64,000 bases of DNA, from contig JAFEVB010000023.1 of assembly GCA_032629725.1 (NCBI GenBank), positions 124,001 through 188,000 of the forward strand, read 5' to 3'. Positions within the stretch are counted from its first letter, which is position 1. Each line of letters opens with the position of its first letter. The position numbers were made by a program, and so were the translations under genes. Below, in pieces: positions 11,011 through 25,386 of this stretch. The DNA is from Gremmenia infestans. Its lineage: Eukaryota > Ascomycota > Leotiomycetes > Helotiales > Hamatocanthoscyphaceae. The notes beneath the pieces are model-generated. The model saw nothing but the letters and a program-made list of their open reading frames with translations, ran no database searches and was not told where the DNA came from.

Positions 11011-14000
11011 CTACCTTGGATTCCTCAAAAACCCCACCACCCCCCCACAAAACCCTACCAACTCCGCCATCCTCCCCCCCTCCTTCTCCATCTCCCCCCT
11101 AAACACCTCTAAAGCGTCCCTCAACGCCTCATCGCCCGCCACCGCATCACCATGAAGTCTCAAGAAGACGCTCATCCAGGCCTGCACTAGCTCGTAATCT
11201 CTCTTTTGCAGGAGTCGGGACGTGAGGGCTTGGGTGAAGTTGACGAGTTCGTTGGATTCAGGGGACAGGGAGCGGATTTCGAGGTCTGCGGCTGAGGGGG
11301 AGAGGGTTTTAAGATGCGAGATGAATGGTGTATCTGTATTTTTCGCAATTAGCTTCGTCAATGAACATACATAGGATGAACGAAAACTTACAATCGCCAC
11401 TCTCGCTCCCGGCCCTCAACGCGACCGTGAATGCGCCCTCACTTGCTAGCCGATCCATCTTCATGATCCTGCTGCGTTCCGCAATACTATCGCCGCTTTC
11501 CTCTTCCAGAGCAGCTTTGGGCAACGGGTTATCGAGCGAGGGAAGGAAGAAGGGGGCCTTTTCGGGTTGCTTGGGCGGTTCTTTTGGTTTGTTGCGTTGT
11601 TTGATGGCGTCGAGGTGGAGTAGGGTTTGCCATCTACTTTTAGGCACTATACTCAACGTCATGAGATCCCTACTCAATTGCTCGATAGTGGGCGCTGGCG
11701 CAGCATCATCGGTCTCATCTTCTCCCTGCTCGTCAAAAGCCCCATCAATAACGCCGTGTCCGCCTTCACCTGAGACAGTGGGGCCAGACATATCTGCGAT
11801 TTCGCCCTCGGAGATGTGGCGCGTGGGAACGTGCGTGAAGAGGGATTTGTTGTTCCAGATATTGACGCCTAGTTCTCCCTCGAGTGTCGTGGCGAGGAAT
11901 TCACCGGTGCAGGAGAATGCTAGGGCTGTGCATTGGGTTTGGGTACGGATTGCATCGATAAGGTGGCCGGTGGGGAGATCCCAAACGCGGATGATGCGGT
12001 CGGAAGAGGCGGCGATGATCCAGCGGCCGTCGTTGGAGAAGGTGAAATCGTTGATGGAGCCTTGGCAGCCCCAGAGTTCTCGAATGGTCTTTTTGGTAAT
12101 GATGTCCACGACTCGGATTGAAAGGTCGTCGCTCGCGAGTGCAATTAGGTCGTTCGGTGCGTGGTATCGCATTCCAGTGATAGAAGCCATCGGGAACCAG
12201 TCGATCTCATCAACTAGGGTCCCTGAGCTGAAATCCCAAAACTTGACTTTGCCGTCCAAGGAACAGCTGATGAGATTTTTGTTCAAAGAATCCACCACCA
12301 AGCCAGTAACTGATTTCCTATGTTTCCCCAATCCCATTGGGAACTTGATGGCCGGAACCTGTACAGCACTTTCCGATGCTTGAATCTTCTGAATCTGTAG
12401 CTTTCTCGCCTGGGCAGGCGTTAGCTTTGATGGATACCGTTGTCGATGCATTCCAGACTGAAGATTGAACATATCAATTCCACCAGACTCTGACCCAACA
12501 ACAGCAAACGTCCCGCACGGACTGATTGCTACAGAGCTCACATTCGCTCCATCACCAGTCTCAAAGGCCCATCTTCCAGCCTTCTTCCTCCCCCAGAACC
12601 AAGTGCGAGCAAACTTGTCGTTCTTGTGACCTGTAACAACACTCTCCCATCCCGTAATCCCACTCAGTGTCGCATCTGTAGGCCTCTTATTCCCGTGGTT
12701 GCCTTTTTGCCATATCTTACCGTCTCCTGCATTTGCCCCCATACCACCATCTCGATTGAGTGACATAGCTAAGCAAATAATCTCGGGAGCCTTCAGGTCC
12801 TCCAGCGTCGTACTAGGCTCATTCGCGAGGGTGGGAGCTGCTAAGATACCCAATTTTTTCGCCTTCTTCCTAATGTTGCCTTGACTCAATTCAGTGCTTT
12901 GCCCATCTCTCCGGAGACTCCACCCCCATAAACTCCTGTCCTTGCCGGCACTCAGTAACCATTTTCCTCCGGCATCTGCTCCATCTGAATCGGAAGGGAG
13001 GAATAATAACTTGGTAACCGGTGCAGCGTGGCCACTTCGCGAATGCAATAATCGGGGTATGGCACTGTAGGGCGAGTCGTCAAAAACCCAAGATTTCAGA
13101 GAGTTGTCAAGACCGCTTGTGATGATCGTTGCCTGACCCGCAAGGAATTCAACCTTGCTCACACCACCTCCCACAGTGGCTCCTGTGCCTGATGGTGGGT
13201 TATGTGCTCCTCGTAGTATTCCCATGACTCTTCCACCGCCATTCAAATCCCAAAATATCACATCACCGCTGTCTGGTCCAGCTGTAGCCATTACTCCCGG
13301 CTTTCTCCCATCTTCGCCTGCACCCATATCATCTGATCGAAACGATATAGATGTAATAGAACCGGATTGCCCGCCGTTGAGATGAATGATTGTCTTGTCG
13401 GCTCGAATGTCGTGTATCGTCAAAGGGCCTTCTGAGTACGCGATTGCCAACAGCGACAGCGCGGGTGTAGGTTGCAGAGCTGTCACGCTCCCGCAATTCG
13501 CACCTGGAGGCAAAATGGTAAAGATGAGTTTCCCCGAACTGACATTCCAGATCTCCACACTGCCATCTTTTCTCCCGGCGAAAATCTTATTCAGGTACGT
13601 CGGCATATTACAAATTCCCCCACTCAACTCATTCCCTCCTTTCGGCGCCGCAGTGGGATATAATGTCGTATAATGCTCGTACGTCCCAGACTTCCAAATC
13701 TCTATTCTTGTAGAACAGCATGCTACTATCCATGAGCCGAAAATGAGGATATCCTTGATTGGTTGTTCAAGGTCGGCGGGCATATCCAATTCTGCAACCA
13801 CCTTGCCCCGCTTGAATACCCAAAGGCCTTGGGAAGACTCCCCTCCCCAGGCTGCAAATACGCGGTCCTTCCATGCTGCCGTCGCAGTTATATCTCCTGG
13901 TGTCTGCGGTCGAGTCAAGAAGACGAGGTTGAGGCCGCGCTTGAGATCGTAGGTTTGCAGACATCTACCAACGGAGGTGGTGATTTGGAAGGATGTTTTT

Positions 14001-14225
14001 CCTAGGGGTATTGAGGTAAATGGAATGGCAGTAGAGGATACTAAACCAATTGTCTGTCCGTATTAGCACGTTTGGTTTGCCATAAAGATTTAGAGCGCAT
14101 ACTCGGAAAGGTGTAAATATCTTGGATTCTCGCTGTGCATCTCTCGGCGCATTAACTCCAGCTCCGTTGAGTTTCTGTCTTTTCACGACAGGCCCATCGC
14201 GAATAGGAGCGATAGAAGAAGGCAT
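11011..14225 (-). CDS. UTP21: U3 small nucleolar RNA-associated protein Utp21 (WDR36 family)
   Basis: This is a WD40 scaffold of the UTP-B subcomplex of the small-subunit processome; it acts in the nucleolus in 18S rRNA maturation. The exons are 14225-14103, 14053-11392 and 11333-11011 (1,035 aa). The introns of 49 and 58 nt keep frame (phase 0 and phase 1). Repeated WD-type blades run through most of the chain, for example GSVEIWNVSSGKLIF, DNSLKSWVFDD, DGKVKFWDFSSG and DRIIRVWDLPTG. The C-terminus has the Utp21-specific region (SRWQTLLHLDAIKQRNKPKE, then the helical block ending LRNPR). Its length fits fungal Utp21. The start MPSSIAPIRD is the first ATG in the open first exon. It shares a 526-base divergent promoter with VIP1. 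Confidence 0.95.
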
Positions 14226-14751
14226 AATTTTTATTTTTCGTCTGCGAAGCGCAGAGATTCGGATTATTGAGTTGAAGTCATGCCACAATTGTGTAGATTG
14301 GTCTCAGTCTGTCTTTCGTTCTTCTCCCTCGACGGTTCTCTAGCCTCGCCGCAGAAACTTTTTTTGGACCCCTGCATGTGCTGTCGACGTCCTAACATAA
14401 ACGTGGGGGCGGGCATATCAATCGCATCTGCCTTTAATAACAGTAATAGTCTGCTCTTCCCATCCTGCAATACTATGTAACATTAATTTCACTATGAAGC
14501 TCTTCACACTTCACTGCCTCTATCAAATGCAATCAAGTTCATTGCACTCCCTTCGCGTTGACCTTTTGCTGTTTGCGTGGGACAATTCTTCTTGGCCCTC
14601 CGTCATCGATAAGGTTCACAGAAAATTCCCTAAATTATGTTTATCGTGGCCGTGTACTCCCATATTTCTATTTCTTTCGTTACGCCTCCCATTCCCCGTT
14701 CCCATCCTTCATCTTCTCTTTCTCTTTGACAGTTGATACAATAGAACAATA
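14226..14751. promoter_or_regulatory. Divergent promoter region of UTP21 and VIP1
   Basis: A 526-base spacer between divergent start codons. The side next to VIP1 is pyrimidine-rich (runs of CTT/TTC around 14600-14735), a common leader composition in filamentous fungi. No specific binding site is recognised. Confidence 0.5.
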
Positions 14752-17700
14752 ATGGACTCTACCTCTACCTCTACCTCTACCTCTACCTCCACCGCCCAAT
14801 CCCCTGATAGTTCTATGGGTACTGAGCATCCCAGCACCTCAGAAGTGGACCCTTCAAGTCCAGGTCCAGTCCCAGACCCAATCCCAGTCTTAGACTCTGA
14901 AAACCCAGTCTCCCAACGTCTTCCTTCGACTGCTCGACACGCTTCTCATACGCTGTCCCCCGTTTCCAGCTTGAATCCGTTGTCTAGTCGCAAGGGCCGA
15001 CATGCGGAGCCAGGAACAACAGAAACGCATTCCGATATAGCCAGCATCTCTATGCCCCCTCCTCCAAAATCACGAACTTCGTCAACATACAGCGCCAAGT
15101 CGAGCGATAAAGCAAGACCAGGACTGGTAGGAAGCGACGGCAACAGCGAAAGGTCCAGCAAGGAAGATTGTGCTGTAGACTTTGATACACCCAAGCTTTC
15201 TCCTGGAAATATGGCAGACGAGACAAAGAACCCCCAGTTGGCCGAAGCGGCACTACGACCGCGGCCGTCCATGTCATCAGACATGGAGCCCTCGAAACGC
15301 ATGTCGGTCTCGTCCATGTACTCATTGAGTTCTGCACGAGCAGGAGGGGCGCCGAGCTCGAGCTCGGCTGCGTCCGCCAATGGTTCAGAAGCAGGGGCAA
15401 ATCCAAGGAGTCCTGCTCTGTCAACGCAGAAGAATTTAGGTATCTCTCACGCAGAGACGTCAACATCTGCCGTATCCATCACAACATCTTCATCGAATCA
15501 ATTCAGTAACCACAGCTCAGCGAATGGTCACTCTCTTACAGCTCGAGAGACCCCCGCCCACGCTACGGATATCGCCAAAAGAAATGCTGCGCAGCGAGGA
15601 GAGCCAACAGCGCGATCACAGCCTCCTACGAGATCTCGAAGTCGTGCGAAGAGACGTTTCAGCGGAAGTACTGGAGCTAGTAGCCACAGTCCGAGCAGTG
15701 AGAGGGCAGTATTATCGAAAGACGAGGAGAAGAATAAGCCTCCACAATGGGGAACAATCGGAGTCTGCGCTCTAGATGCAAAAGCTCGGAGTAAACCCAG
15801 TCGGAATATTCTCAACCGCCTTATCGCGAACAAAGAGTTTGACGTAGTTGTATTTGGGGACAAAGTCATTCTCGACGAAGACATTGAGAATTGGCCCATG
15901 TGTGACTTCTTGATATCGTTTTACTCTGATGGCTTTCCTTTGGACAAGGCAATTGCATACGTGAAGGCTCGGAAACCGTTCTGCGTCAACGATGTCCCAA
16001 TGCAGAAGATTTTATGGGACAGGAGAATATGTTTAATGATCCTTGATAAAATTAACGTCCCGACGCCTAAGAGGCTGGAGGTCAATCGTGACGGCGGACC
16101 AAGTTTGATTACAGCGGACCTTGCAAAGCATCTGAAAAACACAACTGGTATAGTTCTAGAAGGTCCCGAGGACGGAACTGGAGGTCAAGCGATTGCACCT
16201 CGAAAAGTTGAACTCCTGGATGATGGCGATACACTAAGTGTTGATGGCACACTCTTGGCTAAACCGTTTGTGGAAAAGCCAATCAGCGGGGAGGATCATA
16301 ATATTTGCATCTACTATCCCAAAAGCCAAGGTGGAGGAGCTCGAAAACTGTTCCGCAAGATTGGCAACAAAAGTTCCGAGATGGTCGATGGCATGGTTGT
16401 GCCTCGAGCAATCCTAGAACCAGGAAGCAGCTACATATACGAGAAGTTTATGGCCGTCGACCATGCCGAGGATGTCAAGGCTTACACGGTTGGGCCAAAT
16501 TACTGTCACGCCGAAACTCGTAAGTCACCTGTTGTGGACGGTCTGGTTCGCCGCAACACGCATGGAAAGGAGATCCGGTATATCACCAGCCTCTCCAAAG
16601 AGGAAACAGCCATGGCAAGTCGAATTGCTACATCGTTTGGGCAACGGGTCTGCGGTTTTGATCTGTTGCGGGCAGGGGGTAAGAGTTATGTTATTGACGT
16701 TAACGGATGGAGTTTTGTCAAGGACAATGATGAATACTATATCCAATGCTCTCGCATTCTAAGGGAAATGTTTATTCGAGAGAAGCAGAAACAGCTCGGT
16801 GTCACTGAAAATGGCGCCCTATCGTCAACCCCTCCATCAAATGGTACCAGCCCTCAGGTTGCCAGAAAAGATACGGTCAAAGAGAATCATAGAAATGCAT
16901 TGCAGCACCTACTTTCGAAATCTCCCAGTATTTCTAAGATGCAAGGCAACCGAAGAGCTCCAGGAACAGGTTCACCGGATGGCTCTAGCGCCCCAACACC
17001 GAGAACATCACCTCCAGCTGGACCTGACAGCGGAATGTCCCTTCCAGCCATACCCCCCACGCCTCTCTTGCCTCCACCTGCAGTCTCACTGCCCACGAGT
17101 ACCAAAACAACACCATCGACGGACCCTATCACACCAGCTCCGGATTCCTCACTAGGCGGAGAGATGCTTCCACCGCCCGCGCCGAAACATACATGGAAGC
17201 TGAAGGGTATGGTTTCAGTAATCCGTCACGCAGACCGAACGCCAAAGCAGAAATACAAGTTCACCTTTCACACGAAACCTTTTATCGAATTACTCAAGGG
17301 CCACCAAGAAGAAGTTCTGTTGACTGGGGAAGCTGCACTGGACAGTGTTATTGATGCTGTTGATGTCGCAATACAACAAGGCATTGAAGACCGCGAGAAG
17401 CTAAGAACACTGAAGAATGTGTTGGTGAAGAAAGGCGGATGGGCTGGAACGAAGGTCCAAATCAAGCCTATGTTTAGGAAAAGAAAACCGGAGGAAATTG
17501 TGGCTTCTTCGATTGCAGAGTCCGAGGTTCAGTCTGCGGAAGATTCTCCGAAGGAGACCCTGAAGAAAGCTATGATTGCTACGGAAGATTCCACCAAAGC
17601 CCTCAGTCCTAATAGCGAAAAGGACGACCCAAGTCTCGTAAGATCACCGACACGTAGTGACTCCATGTCCGGAACTACATTGTCTCGAATCACAGCTGCG

Positions 17701-19531
17701 GAAAACAGTCTCGTCCTAGACAAATTGCAACTGATCATCAAGTGGGGTGGGGAGCCAACCCACTCAGCCAGATATCAATCTCAAGAGCTGGGAGACAATA
17801 TGCGAAATGATCTCCTCTTGATGAATCGAGATATCCTGGATGAAGTACACGTCTTCAGCAGTTCTGAGAGGAGAGTGACAACGAGTGCACAGATTTGGGC
17901 ATCCGCGTTCACAGGCCAGAAAGATTTGCCATCGGATTTCATAACGATCAGAAAGGATCTACTAGATGATTCGAATGCCGCCAAAGATGAGATGGATAAG
18001 GTCAAGAAGAAGCTCAAGACTCTACTCCGTCAAGGTACAGAAGCACCACCTCAATTTGCCTGGCCCGCCAACATGCCGGAGCCGTCAATTGTCCAAGCGT
18101 ACGTCGTTCAGTTGATGAAGTTTCATCGAAGAGTTATGCGTCACAACTACAGCAAGCTCTACGGGGGAGCATCAACGTCGCTCCATGCAATTGCCAACCC
18201 GGGCGATAAGGAAACTGGTAGTGTTTCCTCTTCTGCTGGCTCCTCTATATCACAAGCGACTGCCACGAGTAATGTGCAAGCTCGTTGGTGCTGCGGTGAA
18301 GACGCCGAGCTGTTCAAAGAGAGATGGGAGAAGCTGTTTGCGGAGTTTTGTGACGGAGACAAGGTGGACCCGAGCAAGATATCCGAATTATATGATACTA
18401 TGAAGTTCGACGCCTTGCACAATCGCCAGTTCCTGGAATGGGTCTTCACGCCAAGTTCAGGTATATTAGCTGAGGAAGAAGACGCTCTTATGACGGAATC
18501 CAAGGGCATGGAGAGGCCACCACCACACAGGGAGACCGCAACTGAAGATACTCAGGTCGATACAAGTCAGACTGTACCCATTGAGAAAGTGGACACGAAT
18601 AAGAGCATCCATAGGCGGATGTTTAGGCGACGTTCTATAATGGCTGCGGCTGGCGGAAGCAGATCTTTAGAAGAGAAGCCAGAACAGTACTTCAACCTCT
18701 TCACTGGAAGCAGCCAGACTAGAATCAAGACGGATGTCAGGCTTGAAAAGTTGAGGGAGTTATATAAACTGGCCAAGATTCTCTTCGATTTCATCTGCCC
18801 GCAAGAGTATGGTATTACGGATAGTGAAAAGCTTGAGATTGGACTTTTGACATCGCTTCCTTTGCTCAAGGTTTGTTCCATTCGCAAGAGAAGTCCACAC
18901 TTGCTAACATTTGGTAGGAAATCGTCCAAGACCTTGAAGAAATGCAAGCCTCGGATGATGCCAAATCCTTCATCTACTTCACCAAAGAATCGCACATCTA
19001 CACTCTCCTAAATTGCATTCTCGAAGGCGGCATCTCCTCGAAAATAAAACGCAGCGCTATTCCCGAGCTCGACTACCTATCGCAAATCTGTTTCGAGCTC
19101 TACGAATCCGAGAACAAGACCCCGCCCAACGCTCCACCAGGCGATGTAGCTAAATATGCTTATTCTATTCGCATTACAATTAGTCCTGGCGCGCATACTT
19201 TTGATCCACTGGATGTCCAACTGGACAGTAAACATTGCATCAGTTGCGCGATGCGGAGGAGCTTAACGGCGCATGCAGATTGGAAAGAGGTTATTGACAC
19301 GTTGAGGGCAAAGTTTCATACGTGAGTTTCTATTTACTTCCTCCTCTCCAATTCCCAATCCCAATCTACGAAGCAAAAATTGATCGATATGGAACCGATA
19401 GCGTCAAGCTCCCCAAGAGTTTCCTAGCGGTGAACCTGAGCGAGTCGCATACCTTCCACAAAAAAGAAGAGCTGGAAGAGGGCGGTGAGAGTGCGACGAA
19501 AGTAGACGCAAATGATGCATCATCTACTTGA
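14752..19531 (+). CDS. VIP1: Inositol hexakisphosphate / diphosphoinositol-pentakisphosphate kinase (Vip1/Asp1)
   Basis: This is a bifunctional enzyme making and removing 1-position inositol pyrophosphates; the fission yeast homologue is Asp1. The exons are 14752-18870, 18918-19321 and 19402-19531 (1,550 aa), with phase 0 and phase 2 junctions that keep frame. Residues 1-330 are Ser/Thr/Pro-rich and probably disordered. The ATP-grasp kinase domain begins near residue 333 (WGTIGVCALDAKARSK) and includes KILWDRR and the DVNGWSFVKDNDEYY metal/ATP segment. A proline-rich linker follows. The histidine-acid-phosphatase domain opens with VIRHADRTPKQ near residue 824, with acidic insertions inside it. 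The end of the chain (KLPKSFLAVNLSESHTF) is the usual tail. The ATG is followed by a Thr-Ser repeat whose length may vary between strains. Confidence 0.95.
14757..14786 (+). repeat. In-frame CTCTAC hexanucleotide repeat (5 copies)
   Basis: Five perfect copies of CTCTAC follow the VIP1 start codon and encode an alternating Ser-Thr tract. Changes in copy number would keep frame. Confidence 0.9.
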
Positions 19532-19717
19532 ACTGAGTCATGTCTGGTCTACGCTGCATACGAGATATACTGCATGAGTCTAGTAGTCCCGACCCACCGG
19601 TTCGGTCTTGGAGCAATCTCCACACCTTCACCGTATTTTGGGATCTACTCGTTACGTAGTCAGATAGGGTTGGGACTACTGTATAGTAGTGTAGTGTACA
19701 CCGCCTCGATTCGATGA

Positions 19718-22700
19718 TACGGAGTAGCGTAAATGGCCGGTTTAGGTCTAGATGCCGAAGTTTATTACCACGATACGCTCGGCCGGCACGGTAGATCAAC
19801 ACGGCATCGTGCCGAGCGAACAGACCGAGGAGGAATTCTTTTTTCGGTTTTATGGTAACTTACACACGAACGTATATAGACAGGTAAAGTAGTTTATAAT
19901 TAGAGTCTAGACGAAACAGCACAGTCGACGAATTAAAATCAAATCAAAATCAAAATCGAACCTTGCCTTGCCTTGCTCACTCACTCGGTGTTTGGAGACC
20001 CCGCGGTAGAGAGTTTGATTGGGTGCGTGAACGAGTGAGTGCATGTATCCGCATCGACCTGGGGATTACGCGCGCACCACGTCGTAAATGGAGTGCACTA
20101 ACTAGTTACTACGGAGCGTAAACTGCACCGCAAGGCGGAGAAGTATATTCGGAATATTCGGATCTGGTGGACGAAATATGACGAGATGGGATTGGGACGG
20201 TCGGTATCATGCAAGGTGCGCAATGGTGTGGTGTGCACAGCACTGCTCTACGATACGATGCAATGTACGAAGTACGAGTACATACAGGTTACTGTATGTT
20301 TGGTGGGGTGAGGTAGGGTGGTACTGTATATACGGAGTATACTCAGGTAGGTAATTCGATCTAGACGCACCTATGAGGAAGAGGGAAGGAAGGTTGTTGT
20401 TTCCGGGGGGCTGATAGGATAGGTTGGGTGGAACGAGTGAGATGTGGTGTGGTGGGATACGTACTATGGCATGGGGAGGGTATGGGGTGATCAGTTGGTT
20501 AGGTATGGAGTACTAATAGCAAGATGTTTTGTTTGGAGAGGTGTTGACTCTTGAGGTGTTGAGGTGGTCTGGTGAGGGATGAGAAGAAAGTGGGTGAGTG
20601 GGTGAGTGATAGATGTATGAGATCGGTCATATTTCCAAGTACATTGAAAATATGATGCGTATAATGTGAGCATCTATGAGATGAGATCAGATGAGATGGT
20701 GAGATGTGAGAGAAGTAAGGAAGAGGTGCGCAGAAACCAGGTATACAGTATCATTATGATATTATGGTGTGGTGTGCTATGGTATGATCCCGTGAGTGAT
20801 CTAGATCCGATAGAGATAGATATCTCGGCGGCTTCCCTGGCTATACATATGTATATGTAGTTTGGATAAGTGGATGTGATGGATGGATGGTCTTTAGGCT
20901 AATCTTATATCAGGCGGACTCGATGCGAACCGGAGGAGAAGTGAGGTGTTGTGAAACTCGCGCCCGCATCGTATGCTGTTCAGGTGATATTGAGGGGTAG
21001 ATAGCTGTGTTGGATGTGTCTGTGTGGGACGTGAGAAGAGAGGGAGCAGGTTTTTACGTGAGTTCTGGGATACGGTGGCGGGGTTATGAGGTTGTGAGGG
21101 GAGGGTGGGTATGATTGTGATTATTGAAATAGGTATTGAATGATGGATGGTCTAGGCGAAAGGATGTAGATATAGGGTTGGGATTGAGGTTGGAGTTTGG
21201 TAAGATGATGCAAAGGGTAAGTGTGTACGAGGGATGGTATTACTCTGCTTGGGGCCGAATGGGAAGAAGGTGGGAAGGACGGAAAGGGGAAGTATTTGAC
21301 CATAATGGTCAAGAGTCCTTAGGCATGTAGATAAAGGAGTAATAAGGAACAGCTTCGTGTAAATATGCTCTGTGTATTCCGTATGGCTGAAAAGAGGGGA
21401 TGTACAAGCCTAGAGAAGTAAGTGAAGATATAGCTCGCACATATGTCTGATACTGGATGGTCAGCCACCCGCTGCTAACATAGCCCCGCTGCATAATAAC
21501 GATGACTGAAAGTGACGTGCTGTACTATGGAAGTACCTAGGTACTTTCTTGCTTTACTATGATCACTGATCGGTAAGAGTGGATCTTCACCGGAAGAATT
21601 TGAAGGTTGTCAATATGCCTGCGAGTGATCAAAAAGGGGGGAGGATTGAAAGCCGCCCCCTTACCGATTATTGGGCGATAACGATAAGGGTCGACCCCTG
21701 ATCTGCCCATTTCCCGCGCCGTTAGAGTTTGAGACCCCTATATCTTAATATTATAGTTCATCCGTGCTGCAATGATCTACGAGACTATGACGAGTAGGTA
21801 GTAAGCAAGTAGGTTGTGAGCTTTAGAAACAGAAGCAGAAAATGAAATCGGCTTGGCCAAGCTCGGTTGGATTTGCTTATTATTCTATTCTACCATTCTA
21901 GACTTTGAGTTTTGCATCTGGATCGTACTTTATGCCGTCCTTGGATATTACTTGTAGCGGCACTGTGTGGTTTTGAGCCGGTAGACACTACCTAGTTGTT
22001 TCAAAGTCTATGTTCGAAAAGAGCCGCTTGCAGAATGAGACTTCCATGTAAACTTACATTAGTAGGGCGCGGGGCACACGGGACATAGACAAAAGCATAA
22101 AGTAAAGTAACAGTAGACATCTGAGGAGTAAGAGTAGGTCCCCCTTTTTGAGAAGTCATAATAGGACTGCCCGTGAGCAACGTCAGCATGGTAGCGGTGA
22201 GTGTACAGAAGTAAAGAAAAGGGCCCCATTCCATTTCCGAAACATGAAGCGAACGAGATAGATGTAAGAAAAGTTACGCGTGGTTGCAGCTGCAGGTGTC
22301 AGAACCGAGGCGGCTCAACAAGTGCATTAAGAGGATGATCGATAGATGGATGGGTCCGATGGGGATGGAATGAAACTTTGACTCGCGCCAGTCGGATCAA
22401 ATCTGAGCGTGGAGAACGCATTGGGGTTTGGGTGCAGTAGCTTCAACTTTGAGGCCGGTAGACCATAGCGGCGCCGGGGAGACGGAGGAGAAGAAGCGTT
22501 ACTTGGGGAGACCCTGCCATATATAAGGGAACATATAAAACAGCTTACAGGAGAGTAATTTGCGAGCGAGCGAGTATAGTTCTTTTTCAGTGAACGACAG
22601 CAGGTAATTGCTCGAGTACCGTACTGTCATCATATCATGATGAGACTAATAATGATAATGTGCTGATCAAGCTTGCTGCTCCACACTTCTGCTTTTACTT

Positions 22701-24034
22701 ACTATGCCGAACGGCACGGAATCCAGGGCAATACGGTATACGGCATGATGATTAGGGTTTCAAGATACCAAGATACTCCGTACTGTACTGTACTATAGAT
22801 AGATGTCTGCCTGTGCTTTCGGCGCGCAAGCGGATCAACGACTTATGATCTCCGTACTGTACTCAAGGATTTTCGGGATTTATTCCGCCAATACTGCACT
22901 GCTGTACGGTACCTCCCGTACGAGATAAAAATGCCACATGTTCGGAGTACATGTATGTAGGTACCTCCTTAGTAGATACCGGCGTCCTTAGCCCTGGGAT
23001 CCCAAGCATCCTATACACTCGTACGAATAGACTAGGAATCCCTGGAGAGCGTGGCATGAACATGCTAGAGTAGAGACTAGATGACTCTAAATGATGCCCG
23101 CCCTACGCAGGGCATAGCCTGAACCTGTGAACGAATAGGGACATGGAAGGTGAGGTGAGTTGGAATGTACTCAGCTGCATGTCCTTTCAATGCCAACTGG
23201 ATTTGGAAAAATACAGTACGGGCATTGTCCATGTTACAGAACCTCTGTCAGCGCCAAATGTAATCTTAGATTCCAGGTCAGCGCAACGCTTCATCACGCC
23301 TTACCAAAACATGAGGCGCCAGTGGGCTCGGGGCTCAATTCCACGCTGCACCTCATCCTCCCAGGTCCTTGAAGGCCATGTGAGCATTGCAGCTTCGACA
23401 GCCCATTTAGCACCCCCCCCCCATGCTGGCGTCTGCGACCCCACCCCACCCCCTCCCCAGGTGCCACGAGGCTCGCTGAAATTTATCTCCGTCCAAGCTA
23501 CCTGATCCCTACTCAAATCATCGTTACCAAGGCCATGATGATTTTGTGCAACCTTTACGGAGTACAAGGCTCTACCAACGACGTTGCCCAATGACAGACA
23601 CGTCGTCATGACTCGATCTTTGCTATACGTGTCCTAAATATATGCTTCGTTTTGCTTGCTCTCTGCCAACCCAACACTTGCTCAGCATCATCATACGAAG
23701 CTCACCCACGGAGATGTCGATGTCGACCCAAGATTGAGAGCGTCGGCGCCAACGTTCCGGCAGACCCAAAACGATCAAGAAAAAGCAGGGAGATGCTAAG
23801 CGGACTCCACTTGGGACTTTCTCTGTGGTGTTGAGTCTCAAGGACACCGCCAGTTAGGTCTACCGCCAATGGTTCGTGGAAGCTTTGGTCGTCTAGATTC
23901 CTGACTTCCCCTGGTAAACGGCTGCAGGTAGGACGATCAGACACAGGGCCCAAACCAGCGCTATCCTGGCCTCCTCCCCTACTGTAGGCAAGCCTAGTCG
24001 CCCCACCTCATAGCCCAGCGCACCTACGGAGTAT
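19718..24034. repeat. Cluster of TACGGAGTA / TACTCCGTA words
   Basis: Five exact copies occur at 19718-19726, 20331-20339, 22774-22782, 23556-23564 and 24025-24033. Near-copies occur at 20110-20120 (TACGGAGCGTA), 22848-22857 (ATCTCCGTAC) and 22941-22950 (TTCGGAGTAC). The word is an imperfect inverted repeat (TAC-GGA-GTA) and may be a dimeric protein-binding site or a remnant of a small repeat. Confidence 0.65.
21531..21546. repeat. Perfect 16-bp palindrome AAGTACCTAGGTACTT
   Basis: The sequence equals its own reverse complement over 16 bases. Related shorter palindromes occur at 27080-27089 and 29340-29349 (both TAGGTACCTA), 29092-29105 (CTAAGGTACCTTAG) and 32088-32097 (TACCTAGGTA). Confidence 0.75.
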
Positions 24035-25386
24035 ACAGTATTCAGCGACTCGGGGCCCACTCCAAATCCCCTGAGTCCCCTGACACTAACGAACGTTACT
24101 TTTGAAGCCTCGCCTCCGATCTCGACAAGTAAAAAGACCATATGGCTTAGAAGGCTCAACCAGGGCCATCGTAGCCATCATCATACCTCACTAGAGGGCT
24201 GGCAACCATGTCCCGAGCTCCGCGCGAGAGGTACACACCCAATGGTACATCGCCGATGTACCTGACATTATTGTCAAGATGTCACGGAGCATACGCTTTG
24301 AGGTCCTGCTAGAAGTTTGGAGCCAGGGATATGCCATATCAGCTAGGAAGCAACGCAAACCCAACCCAACGCATCGCAATCAATCTTGGCCCTAGCTAAA
24401 TTACTTTTGCTTCTCCTTCCTTCAAATGCTTTTTCTTGCCTAGACCTTGCCAATGCCATGCTTGTACTCACGCCACATACTATAACTCCCTTGAGTTACT
24501 TTGCCGGCTTGCTCGCCTCTGGTACCGAACACCACCACCACCACAACAGCAGCAAGCAAGCAGACAAGGCCGTGAGCGTTACAGACGTCAATTGAAGGAC
24601 CGCACTGCACTTGCACAATCTGCATCCTATCCCCATACTACCCCCGCTCTAGCCCCTAGTCATATTTTCCTCACTCCAGGCCTCCCTGCAATAGTCCCCA
24701 AAGTATATTATACGTTGTCAACATCCGGTATCTATCCGTACCGGTACATACAATCAACCTCCCGCCCCCGAAATCGTACATAAACGCACATTACATATAC
24801 AAGGGAAGGCTTCTTTGTTGGCTTGCTTGGTTTGCTATGTTGCTTTTTGGTTCATTGGCGGCATCTCTTTCATCCTCATCATCGATCAGTCCAGTCCGCA
24901 TCCACTTGGAATCTGCTGCACCAGACGGGAAGAAGCAAATTTCGTTTGACAGAAGTTGGAGGGAAAGTTGATATAAAGTTGCTTGTCACATCGATAACAC
25001 CCCGGAACCAACGTCATTCTGATATTTTGCTTTGGACAAGTCGACATTCACATTTTTGAGGAGGAATTGCTGGTTTATACCACTTACTCCCAGGCGGTCT
25101 ATTGGCATCTAAAACCTCCACCAACTCAAGTCCAGATTCACATTCACATTCACAATTCAACTCCACACCCCACATCAACTCTCCAAAACGATCTATATTC
25201 AACCTTCCAGAATATATCGAATCCAGGCAAACACCTTCCTCGAGCTGTCTTGTTTCTTGCCTTTGCTGTACTAAATACGCATGTATACACACCCTTTGCT
25301 CTTCAATCGAACTACCTCTGACTACCATACAGATTCCCACCAAACGTCACCATCCACCCGCAACTACACCAAGACGAGTCACCGAA

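Larger units (their letters stand above)
19532..25386. other. Gene-poor region, left part (5.9 kb)
   Basis: I see no protein gene on either strand. The few short frames lack motifs and splice logic. The first 3 kb on the plus strand are G/T-rich with many GTGAG, GGTATG and GATGAGATG-like runs. Short palindromes (TACGGAGTA and CTAGGTAC types) cluster here. The last 600 bases before 25387 are C/A-rich and look like the leader of the microprotein gene. The region could hold long non-coding RNA or a large regulatory domain, but nothing in the sequence proves it. Confidence 0.5.
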